Notes under the pieces: generated by a model
Seen by the model: the letters and a program-made list of their open reading frames with translations, nothing else
Told to the model about the DNA's origin: nothing
Database searches by the model: none
Part shown: positions 42,350 through 51,538 of the stretch, in pieces
How the letters are laid out: each line of letters opens with the position of its first letter
Position numbering within the stretch: position 1 is the stretch's first letter
Position numbers and translations under genes: made by a program
NCBI RefSeq assembly: GCF_024505145.1
Contig: NZ_JANIAA010000001.1
Span: 868,001-932,000, forward strand
Direction of reading: 5' to 3'
Source: Streptomyces rugosispiralis
GTDB taxonomy: Bacteria; Actinomycetota; Actinomycetes; Streptomycetales; Streptomycetaceae
DNA length: 64,000 nucleotides

Positions 42350-45222
42350 TAGAGCGTCTGCCGCCGCACCAGCTCGTGCAGTTTGCCGCCCGCGATGGCC
42401 ATCAGCTCGGCCGGGGCGCCCTGCTCCACGATCCGGCCGTCCTCCATGACCAGTACGCGGTCGGCGTCCATGACGGTCGACAGCCGGTGGGCGATCACCA
42501 GCCGGCTGGCGTTGAGCCGGCGGGTGCTGTCGATGACGATGCGCTGGGTCTCGTTGTCCAGCGCGCTGGTGGCCTCGTCGAAGAAGAGGACGCGCGGACG
42601 GCGGATGAGGGCCTGGGCGATCATCAGCCGCTGCCGCTGGCCGCCGGAGATGGCGCCGCTGCCGGAGATCATGGTCTGGAGCCCCATGGGCATCTGCCGG
42701 ATGTCCTCGGCCAGACCCGCCAGTTCGGCGGCCTCCATGGCCTCCTCGGGGGTGTACGGCTCGGCGCCCCGGATGCAGTCGAGGATCGTGCCGCCCAGGG
42801 GCTGGGCGTTCTGGAGCACCACCCCGCACTGGCGGCGCACGGCCGCCTGGTCCAGGGCGGCGAGGTCCTGGCCGTCGTAGAGCACACTGCCGGACACCGG
42901 CCGTTCGAAGCCGATGAGCAACCGCAGCAGCGTCGACTTGCCGCAGCCGCTCGGGCCGACGACGGCCACGAACTCGCCCGGCCGGATCTCCAGCGAGACG
43001 TCGTCGAGCACCAGCGGCCCGTCGTCGCCGTAGCGGAAGGTGAGGCTTCGGGCCCGGAGGTCACCGGAGAGCTGCCCCGGCTGGGCGCTGCCGCCGCGCA
43101 CCTCGGGCGGCTCGTCCAGGATCGGCTTGACCTGCTCGAACATGGGCAGGACGGCAACCACGGAGACCAGGGAGTTGGTGAGCTGCGTGAGCGAGGTGAG
43201 CAGCATGGTCACGGAGGTGTTGAAGGTCAGGAAGGCGCCCGCCGACATGCTCCCCCGCGCCGGACCGGCCAGCAGCATGAACACGGCCAGGGAGACCAGC
43301 GGGAGGTAGACGGAGTCCAGCACCTGGGTGAGGTTCTTGATGCGCCCGGTGCGCTGGTGCAGATCGCGGGAGTGGGCGAAGCCACGGGCCCAGGCCGCGT
43401 AGGCGAAGTTCTCGGCCGCGGCCACCCGCAGCTTGGGCAGACCGCGCAGGGTCTGGAACGCCTGGTTGTTGAGCTTGTTCTCGCTCTCCACCAGCCGTCG
43501 CTGCCAGCGCACCTGCCACAGCCCCATGCCGAGGAAGACCCCGGAGACCACCAGCAGTACGGCGATCACCGCGAGCGCCAGCGAGGCGCTGTAGTACAGC
43601 AGCAGGGCGAGGTTCATCACGCCCACGGTGCCGGCCTGGAGGACCGTCGGGGCGATCCCGGACATCACCCGGCGCATGGTGCTGATGCCCAGTGCCGCGC
43701 TGGCCAGCTCTCCGGTGGAGCGCTGGGCGAAGAAGGTGGTGGGCAGCCGCAGCAGCCGGTCCCACACCGCGGGCTGGAGGGTGGACTCCAGCCGCCCCTC
43801 GAGACGCAGCAGCGTCAGGTTCTGCAGCAGCATGAAGGCGGCCGCGACGACACCGGCGACGATCAGGGCCAGGGAGATCTGGACGATCGGACTCTTCTCG
43901 GCGCGGGGTACGAAGCCGCCCAGCACCTGGCCGGTGGCGAGCGGCACCAGCGCGCCGAGCGCCACCGTCACCAGCCCGCTGATCAGGAGGTTGCGGACGT
44001 CCCCGGCGGCGCCGCGCACGCTGAAGCGCATCAGCCGCCAGACCGTCATCGGCCGGTCGGGCAGCGGACGGTAGAACATCACGCCGCGCGGCTCGAACTC
44101 CTCCGCGTTGCCGCCGCCCACCCGGATCCGCAGGCCGGAGGCGGGGTTGACCGCCTCGTACCGGCCGCGCCGCCACAGCAGCGCCACCGGCGCCCCGGAC
44201 TTGGCGCGGTAGCCCACCAGCGGTCCGGCGTCGTCCCGCCACCACTGGCCCTCCAGCCGGACGGCGCGGGTGCGGATCCGGGCGTGGGCGGCGATGCGCT
44301 CCACCGGGTCCGTACGGTCGTCGGTGGCGCGGCCCCTCGGCGGGTCGGGCAGGTTGATCCCGGCGGCGTCCGCCACGGCGCGGCACACCGCGTGCACGGC
44401 GTCGTCGGTGCTCTCCTCCGACGGCCGCCGGTCCCGCCGGGGCCCTCCGATGGAGGCGATCAGCGCCTGGTCGGCGCGGGTGCGCACGGCCTCACCGGCC
44501 CGGATGCCGGCCGCCGTACGGTCGGCGTGGGCCCGCTCCATGGTCTCGATCCAGCGGTCCACGGCGGTGCCGAGGCGGTACTGCTGGTTGACCATCCGCT
44601 GCCACAGCGCGCCGTCGATCAGCAGGTCACCGGCGGCCTGGGCGCTGTACTCGGCGCCGTAGCGCACACTGCCGGGCGGCACCGGAAGCCACAGCAGATC
44701 CTCGTCGGCCGCCTCCGCCTCGGACGCGGCACCACCGTCCAGCGGGGCCTGGAAGAGGACGCCGAGGCTGCGGCTCACCCCGAGCGCCACGGCGTGCTCC
44801 AGCGGGGTGGGCGGGGTGTCCTGGAATCCGCCGTCCCCGTAGGCGCCGTACGGATCGTGGGCCTGGGCCGTGCCGTACGCGTCGTACGCCTCCGGGCGGT
44901 ACAGCTCGCGCAGCGGGATCCGGCGCACCAGGCAGTCCTGCGAGGGCCTCCCCAGCAGGGTGTGGCGCGGTCCCTCGACCGGGCCGGGGAGCGCCGCGCC
45001 CGTCTCCAGGCGGCCGAGGAAGTGCCATTGCCCCTCCTCGGCGGCGTCCACCGCGAACAGGTCCAGGGCGCCGCCGACGACGAGCCAGAGCACCTGCGGG
45101 CCCTCCAGCGGGAGGCTGCGCAGCCCGGCGCAGTCGACGGGCGTGCCGAGGGCGCCCAGCGCCTGCACCACCGCGTCGCCGCCGTCCGCGGCCACCGCCG
45201 CGGCCGGGTGAACGGACGCCAT
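42349..45222 (-). CDS. NHLM-type bacteriocin ABC transporter (permease/ATPase)
   Basis: A 957-residue half transporter. Residues 1-~330 form a long soluble N-terminal region without C39 catalytic residues; about six membrane segments follow (residues ~400-690), then an ATPase with Walker A GPSGCGKST, signature ISGGQRQRL and Walker B VLFFDEATSALD. The layout matches the NHLM bacteriocin system ATP-binding subunit, which pairs with a peptidase-bearing ABC protein. Its ATG lies one base past the stop of that partner gene, so the two are co-translated. Likely role is export of the double-glycine peptide. Confidence 0.93.
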   Translation of the reverse strand: MASVHPAAAVAADGGDAVVQALGALGTPVDCAGLRSLPLEGPQVLWLVVGGALDLFAVDAAEEGQWHFLGRLETGAALPGPVEGPRHTLLGRPSQDCLVRRIPLRELYRPEAYDAYGTAQAHDPYGAYGDGGFQDTPPTPLEHAVALGVSRSLGVLFQAPLDGGAASEAEAADEDLLWLPVPPGSVRYGAEYSAQAAGDLLIDGALWQRMVNQQYRLGTAVDRWIETMERAHADRTAAGIRAGEAVRTRADQALIASIGGPRRDRRPSEESTDDAVHAVCRAVADAAGINLPDPPRGRATDDRTDPVERIAAHARIRTRAVRLEGQWWRDDAGPLVGYRAKSGAPVALLWRRGRYEAVNPASGLRIRVGGGNAEEFEPRGVMFYRPLPDRPMTVWRLMRFSVRGAAGDVRNLLISGLVTVALGALVPLATGQVLGGFVPRAEKSPIVQISLALIVAGVVAAAFMLLQNLTLLRLEGRLESTLQPAVWDRLLRLPTTFFAQRSTGELASAALGISTMRRVMSGIAPTVLQAGTVGVMNLALLLYYSASLALAVIAVLLVVSGVFLGMGLWQVRWQRRLVESENKLNNQAFQTLRGLPKLRVAAAENFAYAAWARGFAHSRDLHQRTGRIKNLTQVLDSVYLPLVSLAVFMLLAGPARGSMSAGAFLTFNTSVTMLLTSLTQLTNSLVSVVAVLPMFEQVKPILDEPPEVRGGSAQPGQLSGDLRARSLTFRYGDDGPLVLDDVSLEIRPGEFVAVVGPSGCGKSTLLRLLIGFERPVSGSVLYDGQDLAALDQAAVRRQCGVVLQNAQPLGGTILDCIRGAEPYTPEEAMEAAELAGLAEDIRQMPMGLQTMISGSGAISGGQRQRLMIAQALIRRPRVLFFDEATSALDNETQRIVIDSTRRLNASRLVIAHRLSTVMDADRVLVMEDGRIVEQGAPAELMAIAGGKLHELVRRQTL

Positions 45223-45223
45223 G

Positions 45224-47506
45224 TCAGTGCTCCTTCATCAGCTCGGCGTACGGGCCTCCGGCGGCGGCGAGGTCCTCGTGCCGTCCGCGTTCGACGACCG
45301 TGCCGCGGTTCAGGACGAGGATCTCGTCGCTGTCCCGCACGGTGCTGAGCCGGTGGGCGATCACCACACACGCACAGCCGCGGCGCCGCAGGTTGTCCAT
45401 GACGAGCTGCTCGGTCCGCGCGTCCAGGGCGCTGGTGACCTCGTCGAGCACCAGCACGCTGGGGCGGCGCACCAGGGCGCGGGCGATCTCCAGCCGCTGC
45501 CGCTGGCCGCCGGAGAAGTTGCGGCCGTCCTGCTCCACCCGGCAGTGGATCCCCTCCGGGCGCCGTGCGATCACATCGTCGTAGAGCGCGGCGTCCCGCA
45601 GGGCCTCCACCACCGCCTCGTCCGGGATCGACGGGTCCCACAGCGCCACGTTGTCCCGCACGGTCCCCTCGAACAGGAAGATCTCCTGGTCGACGAAGGA
45701 GACGGAGGCGGCCAGCGCACCGCGGGGGATGTCCTCCAGGCGCTGTCCGTCGATGCGGATGACCCCTTCCCAGGGAGCGTAGAGGCCGGAGACTAGCCGG
45801 GAGACGGTGGACTTGCCGCTGCCGGAGGCGCCGACCAGCGCCACCTGCCGGCCGGGGCCGACGGACAGCGAGAAGTCGCGCAGCAGCGGCTCGTCCAGCG
45901 GGTTGTAGCCGAAGGTGATGTTCTCCAGGGTCACCTGCCCGGTCAGCCGGCGGGTGTCCTCGCGCGGCTCGTCGCGGGTGTAGAGCGAGTCCACCGGGAA
46001 GTTCTCGACGTCCTTGAGCCGGGCCACGTCGGCGGAGAAGTCCTGGATGCGCCCGGCCACCCCGTTGAGCCGGGTGATGGGCGCGGTGAAGCGGGTCACC
46101 AGCGCCTGGAAGGCGACCAGCAGACCGATGGAGATATGGCCCTCGACGGCCCGCAGCCCGCCGATCCAGAGGATGAGGGCGCTGTTGAGCGTGGCGAGGG
46201 TGGGGGCGACCACGGCCAGTACGGAGCTGGGCACGCCGAGGCGCTGCTGCTCCTCCAGGGTGATGGCGTGCTGACCGGCCCAGCGGCGGAAGTAGCCCGC
46301 CTCGCCACCGGTGGCCTTGACCGTCTCGATGAGCTGGAGACCGGTGTACGAGGTGGTGGTCAGCCGCGCGGTGTCGGCCCGCAGCTTCTGGGTCCTGGTG
46401 GCCCGCAGCCGCACCACCACCCGTATCGCCACCACGTTGAGCAGCGCCAACCCGACGCCCACGCCGGTGAGTTGGGGGTCGTAGGTCCACAGCAGCACGG
46501 CGTAGAGCACCACGACGACCCCGTCGACGGCCGCGGCGGCCAGATCACGGGCGAGCGTCTCGGCCACGGTGTCGTTGGAGCGCAGCCGCTGGACCAGGTC
46601 GGCCGGGCTGCGCTGGGCGAAGAAGGTGACGGGCAGCCGCAGCAGATGGCGCAGGAACCGCGCGCTGCTGAGGGTGGAGGAGATGATGCGCCCGCGCAGC
46701 AGGTTCGCCTGCTGCACACCGGTGAGCACGGCGGTGAGGACCACCGCCACCGCCATGGACGCGAACAGCGGCTGAAGCGTCGAGTCCTGGCCGGCGATCA
46801 GGAAGGTGTCGATGAAGGTGCGGCTGAGCGCCGGGACCGCGGCGCCCACCGCCACCAGCAGCAGGCTGGCCAGCAGCGACGCGAGCAGGGTGCCGGTGGT
46901 GCCGCGCATGCGCGCGGGCAGGGCGCCCAGCACCCCGGGGCGGCGCCCGCCCCGGCGGAAGGAGTCCTCGGGTTCGAAGACCAGGACCACACCGGTGAAG
47001 CTGGTGTCGAACTCCTCGATGGGGACGAAGCGGCGCCCCTTGTCGGGGTCGTTGATGTGGACGCCGCGCTTGCCGAACCGCCGCCCCATGCCGTCGTAGA
47101 CGACGTAGTGGTTGAACTCCCAGAACAGGATGGCCGGGGCCTGGACCTCCACCAGGGCCTCGGGCTCCATCTGCATGCCCTTGGCGCGCAGGCCGTAGCT
47201 CCGGGCGGCCTTGAGGAGATTGCTGGCGCGCGAGCCGTCCCGGGAGACACCGCAGGCGATCCGCAGCTCCTCCAGGGGCACATGGCGCCCGTAGTGTCCG
47301 AGCACCATGGCGAGCGACGCCGCACCGCACTCCAGGGCCTCCATCTGGAGCACGGTGGGGGTGCGTACGGTACGGCGCCGGGACTTCCTCGGTCCGCCTC
47401 CGCCACGCGGGGCGCGCCGCCGTCCGCGGGCCGGCTGGGGGCGGCGTGCCCCGCTGCTTCCGGCGGGTGCGGGCCGGGGCGGTCCGGCCTCGTTCGTCGC
47501 GGTCAC
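45224..47506 (-). CDS. C39 peptidase/ABC exporter of the bacteriocin cassette
   Basis: A 760-residue bifunctional exporter that cuts double-glycine leaders and moves the peptide across the membrane. A basic N-terminal tail precedes the C39 domain: MEALECGAASLAMVLGHYG with nucleophile C60, EFNHYVVYDG with H133, and NDPDKG with D153. Then come about six membrane segments and an ATPase with Walker A GASGSGKST and FSGGQRQRLEIARAL. GTG at 47506 overlaps the upstream stop (GTGA), so I prefer it to a TTG four codons earlier. Confidence 0.94.
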   Translation of the reverse strand: MTATNEAGPPRPAPAGSSGARRPQPARGRRRAPRGGGGPRKSRRRTVRTPTVLQMEALECGAASLAMVLGHYGRHVPLEELRIACGVSRDGSRASNLLKAARSYGLRAKGMQMEPEALVEVQAPAILFWEFNHYVVYDGMGRRFGKRGVHINDPDKGRRFVPIEEFDTSFTGVVLVFEPEDSFRRGGRRPGVLGALPARMRGTTGTLLASLLASLLLVAVGAAVPALSRTFIDTFLIAGQDSTLQPLFASMAVAVVLTAVLTGVQQANLLRGRIISSTLSSARFLRHLLRLPVTFFAQRSPADLVQRLRSNDTVAETLARDLAAAAVDGVVVVLYAVLLWTYDPQLTGVGVGLALLNVVAIRVVVRLRATRTQKLRADTARLTTTSYTGLQLIETVKATGGEAGYFRRWAGQHAITLEEQQRLGVPSSVLAVVAPTLATLNSALILWIGGLRAVEGHISIGLLVAFQALVTRFTAPITRLNGVAGRIQDFSADVARLKDVENFPVDSLYTRDEPREDTRRLTGQVTLENITFGYNPLDEPLLRDFSLSVGPGRQVALVGASGSGKSTVSRLVSGLYAPWEGVIRIDGQRLEDIPRGALAASVSFVDQEIFLFEGTVRDNVALWDPSIPDEAVVEALRDAALYDDVIARRPEGIHCRVEQDGRNFSGGQRQRLEIARALVRRPSVLVLDEVTSALDARTEQLVMDNLRRRGCACVVIAHRLSTVRDSDEILVLNRGTVVERGRHEDLAAAGGPYAELMKEH

Positions 47507-48309
47507 GGGAGCAGCCAATCGATGGGGTGCTGGGCGTCCAGGTGGACGGTGCCGTCGGTCAGGGTCATGGAGCCGAGGGCGAACGGCGGGCCGTCGGGGG
47601 ACGACCAGCGGTAGCCGGAGCGGGTTCCGGAGCTGCGGTCGAGGCGTACCTGGACGGCGACCGGCGGGCCGTGCTTGGAGAACTCCTCGCCGAGTTGCTC
47701 ACTGCCGAGGTAGGAGCCGATCTGCTGGCTGGACTGGGCGGTCCGGCCGACGGCCCGCACCTCACCGCGGAGCACACCGTAGGTCTGCGTCGGCGCGGAC
47801 TGCACACCGAGGTCGACCGACGCGCCCACCCGCACCGAGGCCGCCCGGTCCGCGGGGACGTACAGGGTCGCCACCAGGGGGTCGCCGGAGTGTCGGACCC
47901 GCTCCACGGAGGCCACGTTCGCGCCGGTGTTCAGCACGGAGCCGATCGAGGCGGAGACGGTGGTGAGGCGGCCGGCGGCGATGGTGCGCACGACGGTGGT
48001 GCCACGGGTGGTGCGGACCTTCAGCAGCGGCGCGCCCGCCGGGAGGGTGCTGCCCTCCTGTGCGAGCACGGAGGTCACCTGGCCCGAGATCGGGCTCTGC
48101 AGCACATAGCTGCCCTGCCCGTGGGTGAGGATCCCGGTGGCGTCGAGGGTGTTGGACACGGTGCCCGTGACGGCCCATACGGCGGCCCCGGCCATGACCA
48201 CCACCGTGACCGCCAGCGCCAGCCATCCCTGGGGGCGGGCGTAGCGCACCGGCAGGTCGATGTCCTCTGCCGACTGTGCCTTGGAGAGGGCCTGCTGGCG
48301 GAACTGCAC
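47503..48309 (-). CDS. HlyD-type secretion protein of the NHLM system
   Basis: A 268-residue membrane-fusion-like protein. One membrane helix (about residues 28-47, WLALAVTVVVMAGAAVWAV) follows a short cytoplasmic tail. A biotinyl-lipoyl-like strand region (VLQSPISGQVTSVLAQEGSTLP, and VRTIAAGRLT) comes next. It is much shorter than Gram-negative HlyD because no outer membrane needs to be spanned. GTG start with GAGGAAAG upstream; the stop overlaps the C39 exporter start. Likely forms the outer part of the peptide exporter. Confidence 0.9.
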   Translation of the reverse strand: MQFRQQALSKAQSAEDIDLPVRYARPQGWLALAVTVVVMAGAAVWAVTGTVSNTLDATGILTHGQGSYVLQSPISGQVTSVLAQEGSTLPAGAPLLKVRTTRGTTVVRTIAAGRLTTVSASIGSVLNTGANVASVERVRHSGDPLVATLYVPADRAASVRVGASVDLGVQSAPTQTYGVLRGEVRAVGRTAQSSQQIGSYLGSEQLGEEFSKHGPPVAVQVRLDRSSGTRSGYRWSSPDGPPFALGSMTLTDGTVHLDAQHPIDWLLP

Positions 48310-48366
48310 GAGAGTCTTTCCTCAACCGCGAAGGGAGTGATCCAAAAGGGTGCCGTGGACCGCCGA

Positions 48367-48395
48367 GTGCCCCGGACCAGGCAGGCCCGGGGCAC
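48367..48395 (-). terminator. Hairpin between the peptide gene and its exporter genes
   Basis: GTGCCCCGG (48367-48375) and CCGGGGCAC (48387-48395) form a perfect 9-bp stem with an 11-base loop, starting 22 bases after the peptide stop on the transcribed strand. There is no U-tract. A partial terminator or 3'-end protector here would let the peptide gene outproduce the transporter genes. Confidence 0.65.
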
Positions 48396-48416
48396 AGGGA
48401 AGGCGGTGTGTCAGCC

Positions 48417-48635
48417 TCAGAGGCTGCCGACGACCCCACCGACGATGCCGGTGGTGTTCAGGCCGGTGACGCCGTCAACCGTGCCGGTGACGGTGCCGAG
48501 GGCGCCGGTCACCGGGCCGGTGACGGTGTCGACGGTGCCGAGGACGTCGCCCACGGGGTTGCCGATGCCACCGGCCACGTTGTCCAGCTCGGCGTCGGAG
48601 ATCTCCTGGGTCGCGACCTTGGGCGCGTTGTTCAT
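48417..48635 (-). CDS. Double-glycine leader bacteriocin-like precursor peptide
   Basis: A 72-residue precursor. The leader (residues 1-23) has ATQEISDAELDNVAGG, the typical acidic leader ending Gly-Gly cut by C39 peptidases. The predicted core (24-72) is 49 residues, rich in Gly, Thr and Val, with Asp the only charged residue type seen. It has no Cys, Lys or Arg, and repeats of the type GTVDTVTG / GTVTGTVDG. With no cysteine it cannot form lanthionine rings, although similar peptides tend to be labelled lantipeptides. GGGAG lies about 8 bases before the ATG. It is the first gene of the export cassette. Confidence 0.88.
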   Translation of the reverse strand: MNNAPKVATQEISDAELDNVAGGIGNPVGDVLGTVDTVTGPVTGALGTVTGTVDGVTGLNTTGIVGGVVGSL

Positions 48636-49096
48636 TGTTGCGTCTCCCTTGGGTGACTGTCTCGTTGAGCTTGCAACAGCGCATGGGTGCCGAGGGGAAT
48701 CGGCTCCCGCGGCATGGTCACGGGGCTCCGGAAGGAACCGGGGATCCGTGGATGCCGAGCGCGGAATGGGATGTAACCACGGGGCTCGCCCCGTTGCGAA
48801 TCAGCCAAGTCCGGAACCGGGCATTCCGCCACTTTCCGATCACACGACGGGCACAAGTGCACACCTCACCGGCGCCGTTCCCTCACAGAAAAGTCACCGA
48901 GCCGACCCGGCGGCGCGTCCCTTGTGCGAGGTGACGCGCGTCATGTCGGGCCTGGCCACCACGGTTGGAGCCGAGGTGGCACACGAGCGGGGGCGCACAC
49001 CTGGCATGTGTGTAACAGGTGTGCCGATCACTTGAAGAGCGGGCGAACGAAGCGACATGCGGCGTCGGGCGGCACGGGAATGCGACATGTGCGACT
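48636..49096. other. Intergenic region upstream of the peptide gene, 461 bases
   Basis: Should contain the promoter of the peptide-export operon and the 3' end of the quinone reductase transcript. CACACCT (48996-49002) and AGGTGTG (49017-49023) could form a 7-bp stem downstream of the reductase. Small open frames here lack ribosome binding sites; I see no further gene. Confidence 0.5.
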
Positions 49097-50119
49097 TCAA
49101 GCCACCCGGCCCTCCTCCGGCACCCCCTCGTCGTCCAGTACCGGTCCGGGCGCGGTGCCGTCGCCGAACGGGCGCCCGCCCAGCTCCTCGCGGTGATGCG
49201 GCGTCAGCCACCCGGAGAGGTCGGGGCCGAGCGGAACGATGCGGCGGGGGGTGATGTTGGTGTGCACCTGGTAGTAGTGGCGCTTGATGTGGTCGAAGTC
49301 GACGGTGTCCCCGAAACCCGGCGTCTGGAAGAGATCACGGACATATCCCCACAGCACCGGGTCCTCGCTGAGCTTGTTCCGGTTGCACTTGAAGTGGCCG
49401 TGGTACACGGCGTCGAACCGGACCAGCGTGGTGAACAGCCGGATGTCGGCCTCGGTGATGGTGTCGCCGACCAGATAGCGCCGCGTGGCCAGCCGCCCGG
49501 ACAGCTCGTCGAGGCGGGCGAAGAGCCGCCGGTACGCGTCGTCGTAGCTGTCCTGGTGCTCGGCGAAGCCCGCCCGGTACACACCGTTGTTCACATCGCG
49601 GTAGATGCCCTCCGCCACGTCGTCGATCTCGTCGCGGTGCTCCTCGGGGTACAGATCCGGGGCGCCCTCGCGATGGAGGGCGGTCCATTCGGTGGCGAGG
49701 TCCAGGGTGATCCGGTGGTAGTCGTTGGTGACCAGCCGGCCACTGGGCACGTCCACCACCGCGGGCACGCTCACCCCGCCCGGATATCCCGTCTCGCGGG
49801 CGTCGTACGCCTCGCTGAGGAACCCGATGTCCAGCACCGGGTCCCGGTCCCCCGGGTCCAGGGTGAAGCGCCAGCTGCGCTCGTCCTGGATGGGGTCGGT
49901 GATGGCCAGCGAGAGGGTCGGCTCCAGGCCGAGCAGCCGCCGTGAGACCAGCGCGCGGCTCGCCCAGGGGCAGGCCCGGCTGACCACCAGCCGATAGCGC
50001 CCGGCCTCCACCGGCCAGCCGTCCCGGCCGTCGGCGGTGATCCGGTCGGCGAAGTGCGGCGTGGAGCGGCGGAACTCCTCGCGCGGTGTCTCCTGGTCAG
50101 CGGTGTTCAACGGGACCAC
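49097..50119 (-). CDS. Xi-class glutathionyl-hydroquinone reductase-like protein
   Basis: A 340-residue member of the YqjG/ECM4 family, which reductively removes a thiol from hydroquinone adducts. The catalytic motif is SRACPWASR with C50. ITDPIQDERSWRFT is followed by the conserved ETGYPGGVSVPAVVD and VTNDYHRIT. The C-terminal GST helical domain has YLVGDTITEADIRLFTTLVRFDAVYHGHFKCN. Actinomycetes use mycothiol rather than glutathione, so the cosubstrate is probably mycothiol or another thiol. GTG at 50119 has AAGGG about 6 bases upstream. Stands alone, divergent from the EamA gene. Confidence 0.92.
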   Translation of the reverse strand: MVPLNTADQETPREEFRRSTPHFADRITADGRDGWPVEAGRYRLVVSRACPWASRALVSRRLLGLEPTLSLAITDPIQDERSWRFTLDPGDRDPVLDIGFLSEAYDARETGYPGGVSVPAVVDVPSGRLVTNDYHRITLDLATEWTALHREGAPDLYPEEHRDEIDDVAEGIYRDVNNGVYRAGFAEHQDSYDDAYRRLFARLDELSGRLATRRYLVGDTITEADIRLFTTLVRFDAVYHGHFKCNRNKLSEDPVLWGYVRDLFQTPGFGDTVDFDHIKRHYYQVHTNITPRRIVPLGPDLSGWLTPHHREELGGRPFGDGTAPGPVLDDEGVPEEGRVA

Positions 50120-50334
50120 CTTCCACCCTTCCGAAGCGGGAACCGTCGTGGACGGTCCGGGTCACGGGTCGGCTGCCGCGGCTCTGGTGCCACGGATGAC
50201 ACTTACCCGGTTCCACATCCCGGGAAGGGGTATTCCTCACGGAACGGACAGGGTGGCGGTACGGAACGGGTGGCGCCGGGGCGGCGCACCAGCGTTCAAG
50301 ACCGCGGGCGAGGCCACGGGCCAGGGTCGGGGGC

Positions 50335-51360
50335 ATGTCTGAAGACAAGGGATGGAAGAGCCCGTACCTCCTGCTCACGGTCACCATGCTGCTGTGGGGC
50401 AGCGCCTTCTCCAGCTCCAAGTCGGTGGTGGCCCAGCTGCCGCACACCGTGGCGGCGCTGCTGCGCTTCGGTGGCGGGGCGGTCGCCCTGCTGGCGGCGG
50501 TGGTGGTCTTCGGCAAACCGGCGGCCACCCCGTCCGCGACCGCCCCGACGGCGGCCACCTCGGCCGCGACCGCCCCGGCCGCGACCGCCCCCGCTTCCGG
50601 GCGTGGCGGCGGGCGGCGGGCGGCGCTCGCGGGCGTCCTCGGGGTCTTCGCCTACAACGGCTTCTTCTTCTGGGGGCTGTCGCTGGCGCCCTCGCTCGAC
50701 GCGGGCATCGTCATCCCCGTCCTCAGCCCCGTGCTGACCAGCGCCTTCCTCCTGGTCACCGGCCGTGAGCGGGCCTCCGGGGGGCGGCTGGCGGGGCTCG
50801 CCCTCGGGCTCGCCGGGGCGGTGGTGTTCTTCTTCGGCGCGGGCGGCAGCGCACACGGCGGCACCACCCGGCTCACGGGCGATCTGCTGTATCTGCTCAG
50901 CGCGGTGTGCTGGGCCGCGTACACGCTCATCGGGCCCCGGGTGCTGGCCGGGATCGACCCGCTGCGCGCCACGACGTACGCGACATGTGCGGGGGCGGTG
51001 CTGCTGGGGGCGCTCGCCGCGCCCGACCTCGGCGAGGTGCACTGGGACGGGCTGCCGGCCGGCCTCTGGCTGAACGTGGTGTTCCTCGCCATCGGCCCGG
51101 CGGCCGTGGCCAATCTCCTGTACTACCGGGGAGTGGGTGCGGTGGGCCCCGCGTCCGCGTCCTTGATGATGTTCATGGTCCCGGTGGTCAACACCGTGTG
51201 CGCCATGGTCTTCCTGGACGAGTCCTTCGGCGGTCTGCAGGCGCTGGGCGCCCTGGTGCTGCTGTCGGGCGCGGTGCTCGCCGTCACTCGGGGACGTGTA
51301 CCGGCACGTCCCCGAGCGCGAACCACGCCCACCGCGGGAAAGAAGCCCTCGGAGCTGTGA
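50335..51360 (+). CDS. EamA-family (DMT) transporter
   Basis: A 341-residue membrane protein with about ten hydrophobic segments in two EamA halves (LLTVTMLLWGSAFSSSKSVV; LLYLLSAVCWAAYTLIGP). An Ala/Thr/Pro-rich insert of about 30 residues, built from repeats of the type ATAPAATAPAS, lies in a loop after segment 2. The family exports amino acids, purines or other metabolites; the substrate is unknown. The frame continues past the EamA fold into an Arg/Pro/Lys-rich tail. Confidence 0.92.
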   Translation: MSEDKGWKSPYLLLTVTMLLWGSAFSSSKSVVAQLPHTVAALLRFGGGAVALLAAVVVFGKPAATPSATAPTAATSAATAPAATAPASGRGGGRRAALAGVLGVFAYNGFFFWGLSLAPSLDAGIVIPVLSPVLTSAFLLVTGRERASGGRLAGLALGLAGAVVFFFGAGGSAHGGTTRLTGDLLYLLSAVCWAAYTLIGPRVLAGIDPLRATTYATCAGAVLLGALAAPDLGEVHWDGLPAGLWLNVVFLAIGPAAVANLLYYRGVGAVGPASASLMMFMVPVVNTVCAMVFLDESFGGLQALGALVLLSGAVLAVTRGRVPARPRARTTPTAGKKPSEL

Positions 51361-51480
51361 GCACCGTACGGCGCCGGGCTGCATCACTCCCCACGTGGTG
51401 ATACAGACCGCCCGCCACTCTGGGAGGCGGGGTTTCGTTTCCGCGCGGTGCGGCAGGAGTGACGCTAAAACGGATCACCG

Positions 51481-51516
51481 GGGCGGGCAACGGTGCACGG
51501 TGCGCATCGCCCGCCC
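51481..51516. terminator. Hairpin between convergent EamA and PucR-type genes
   Basis: GGGCGGGC at 51481-51488 pairs with GCCCGCCC at 51509-51516 across 20 bases. It lies between the 3' ends of two convergent genes and may end transcription from both sides. Confidence 0.55.
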
Positions 51517-51538
51517 GCGACATGTGCACGGTGCGCAG

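Noticed and set aside
42376..45348. A 990-codon plus-strand frame over the ABC transporter
   Set aside because: Composition is His/Gln/Arg/Gly-rich with no motif, and it lies entirely opposite a well-supported gene.
48632..48862. A 76-codon frame overlapping the bacteriocin peptide start
   Set aside because: No ribosome binding site, no recognisable feature, and it covers the region expected to hold the promoter.
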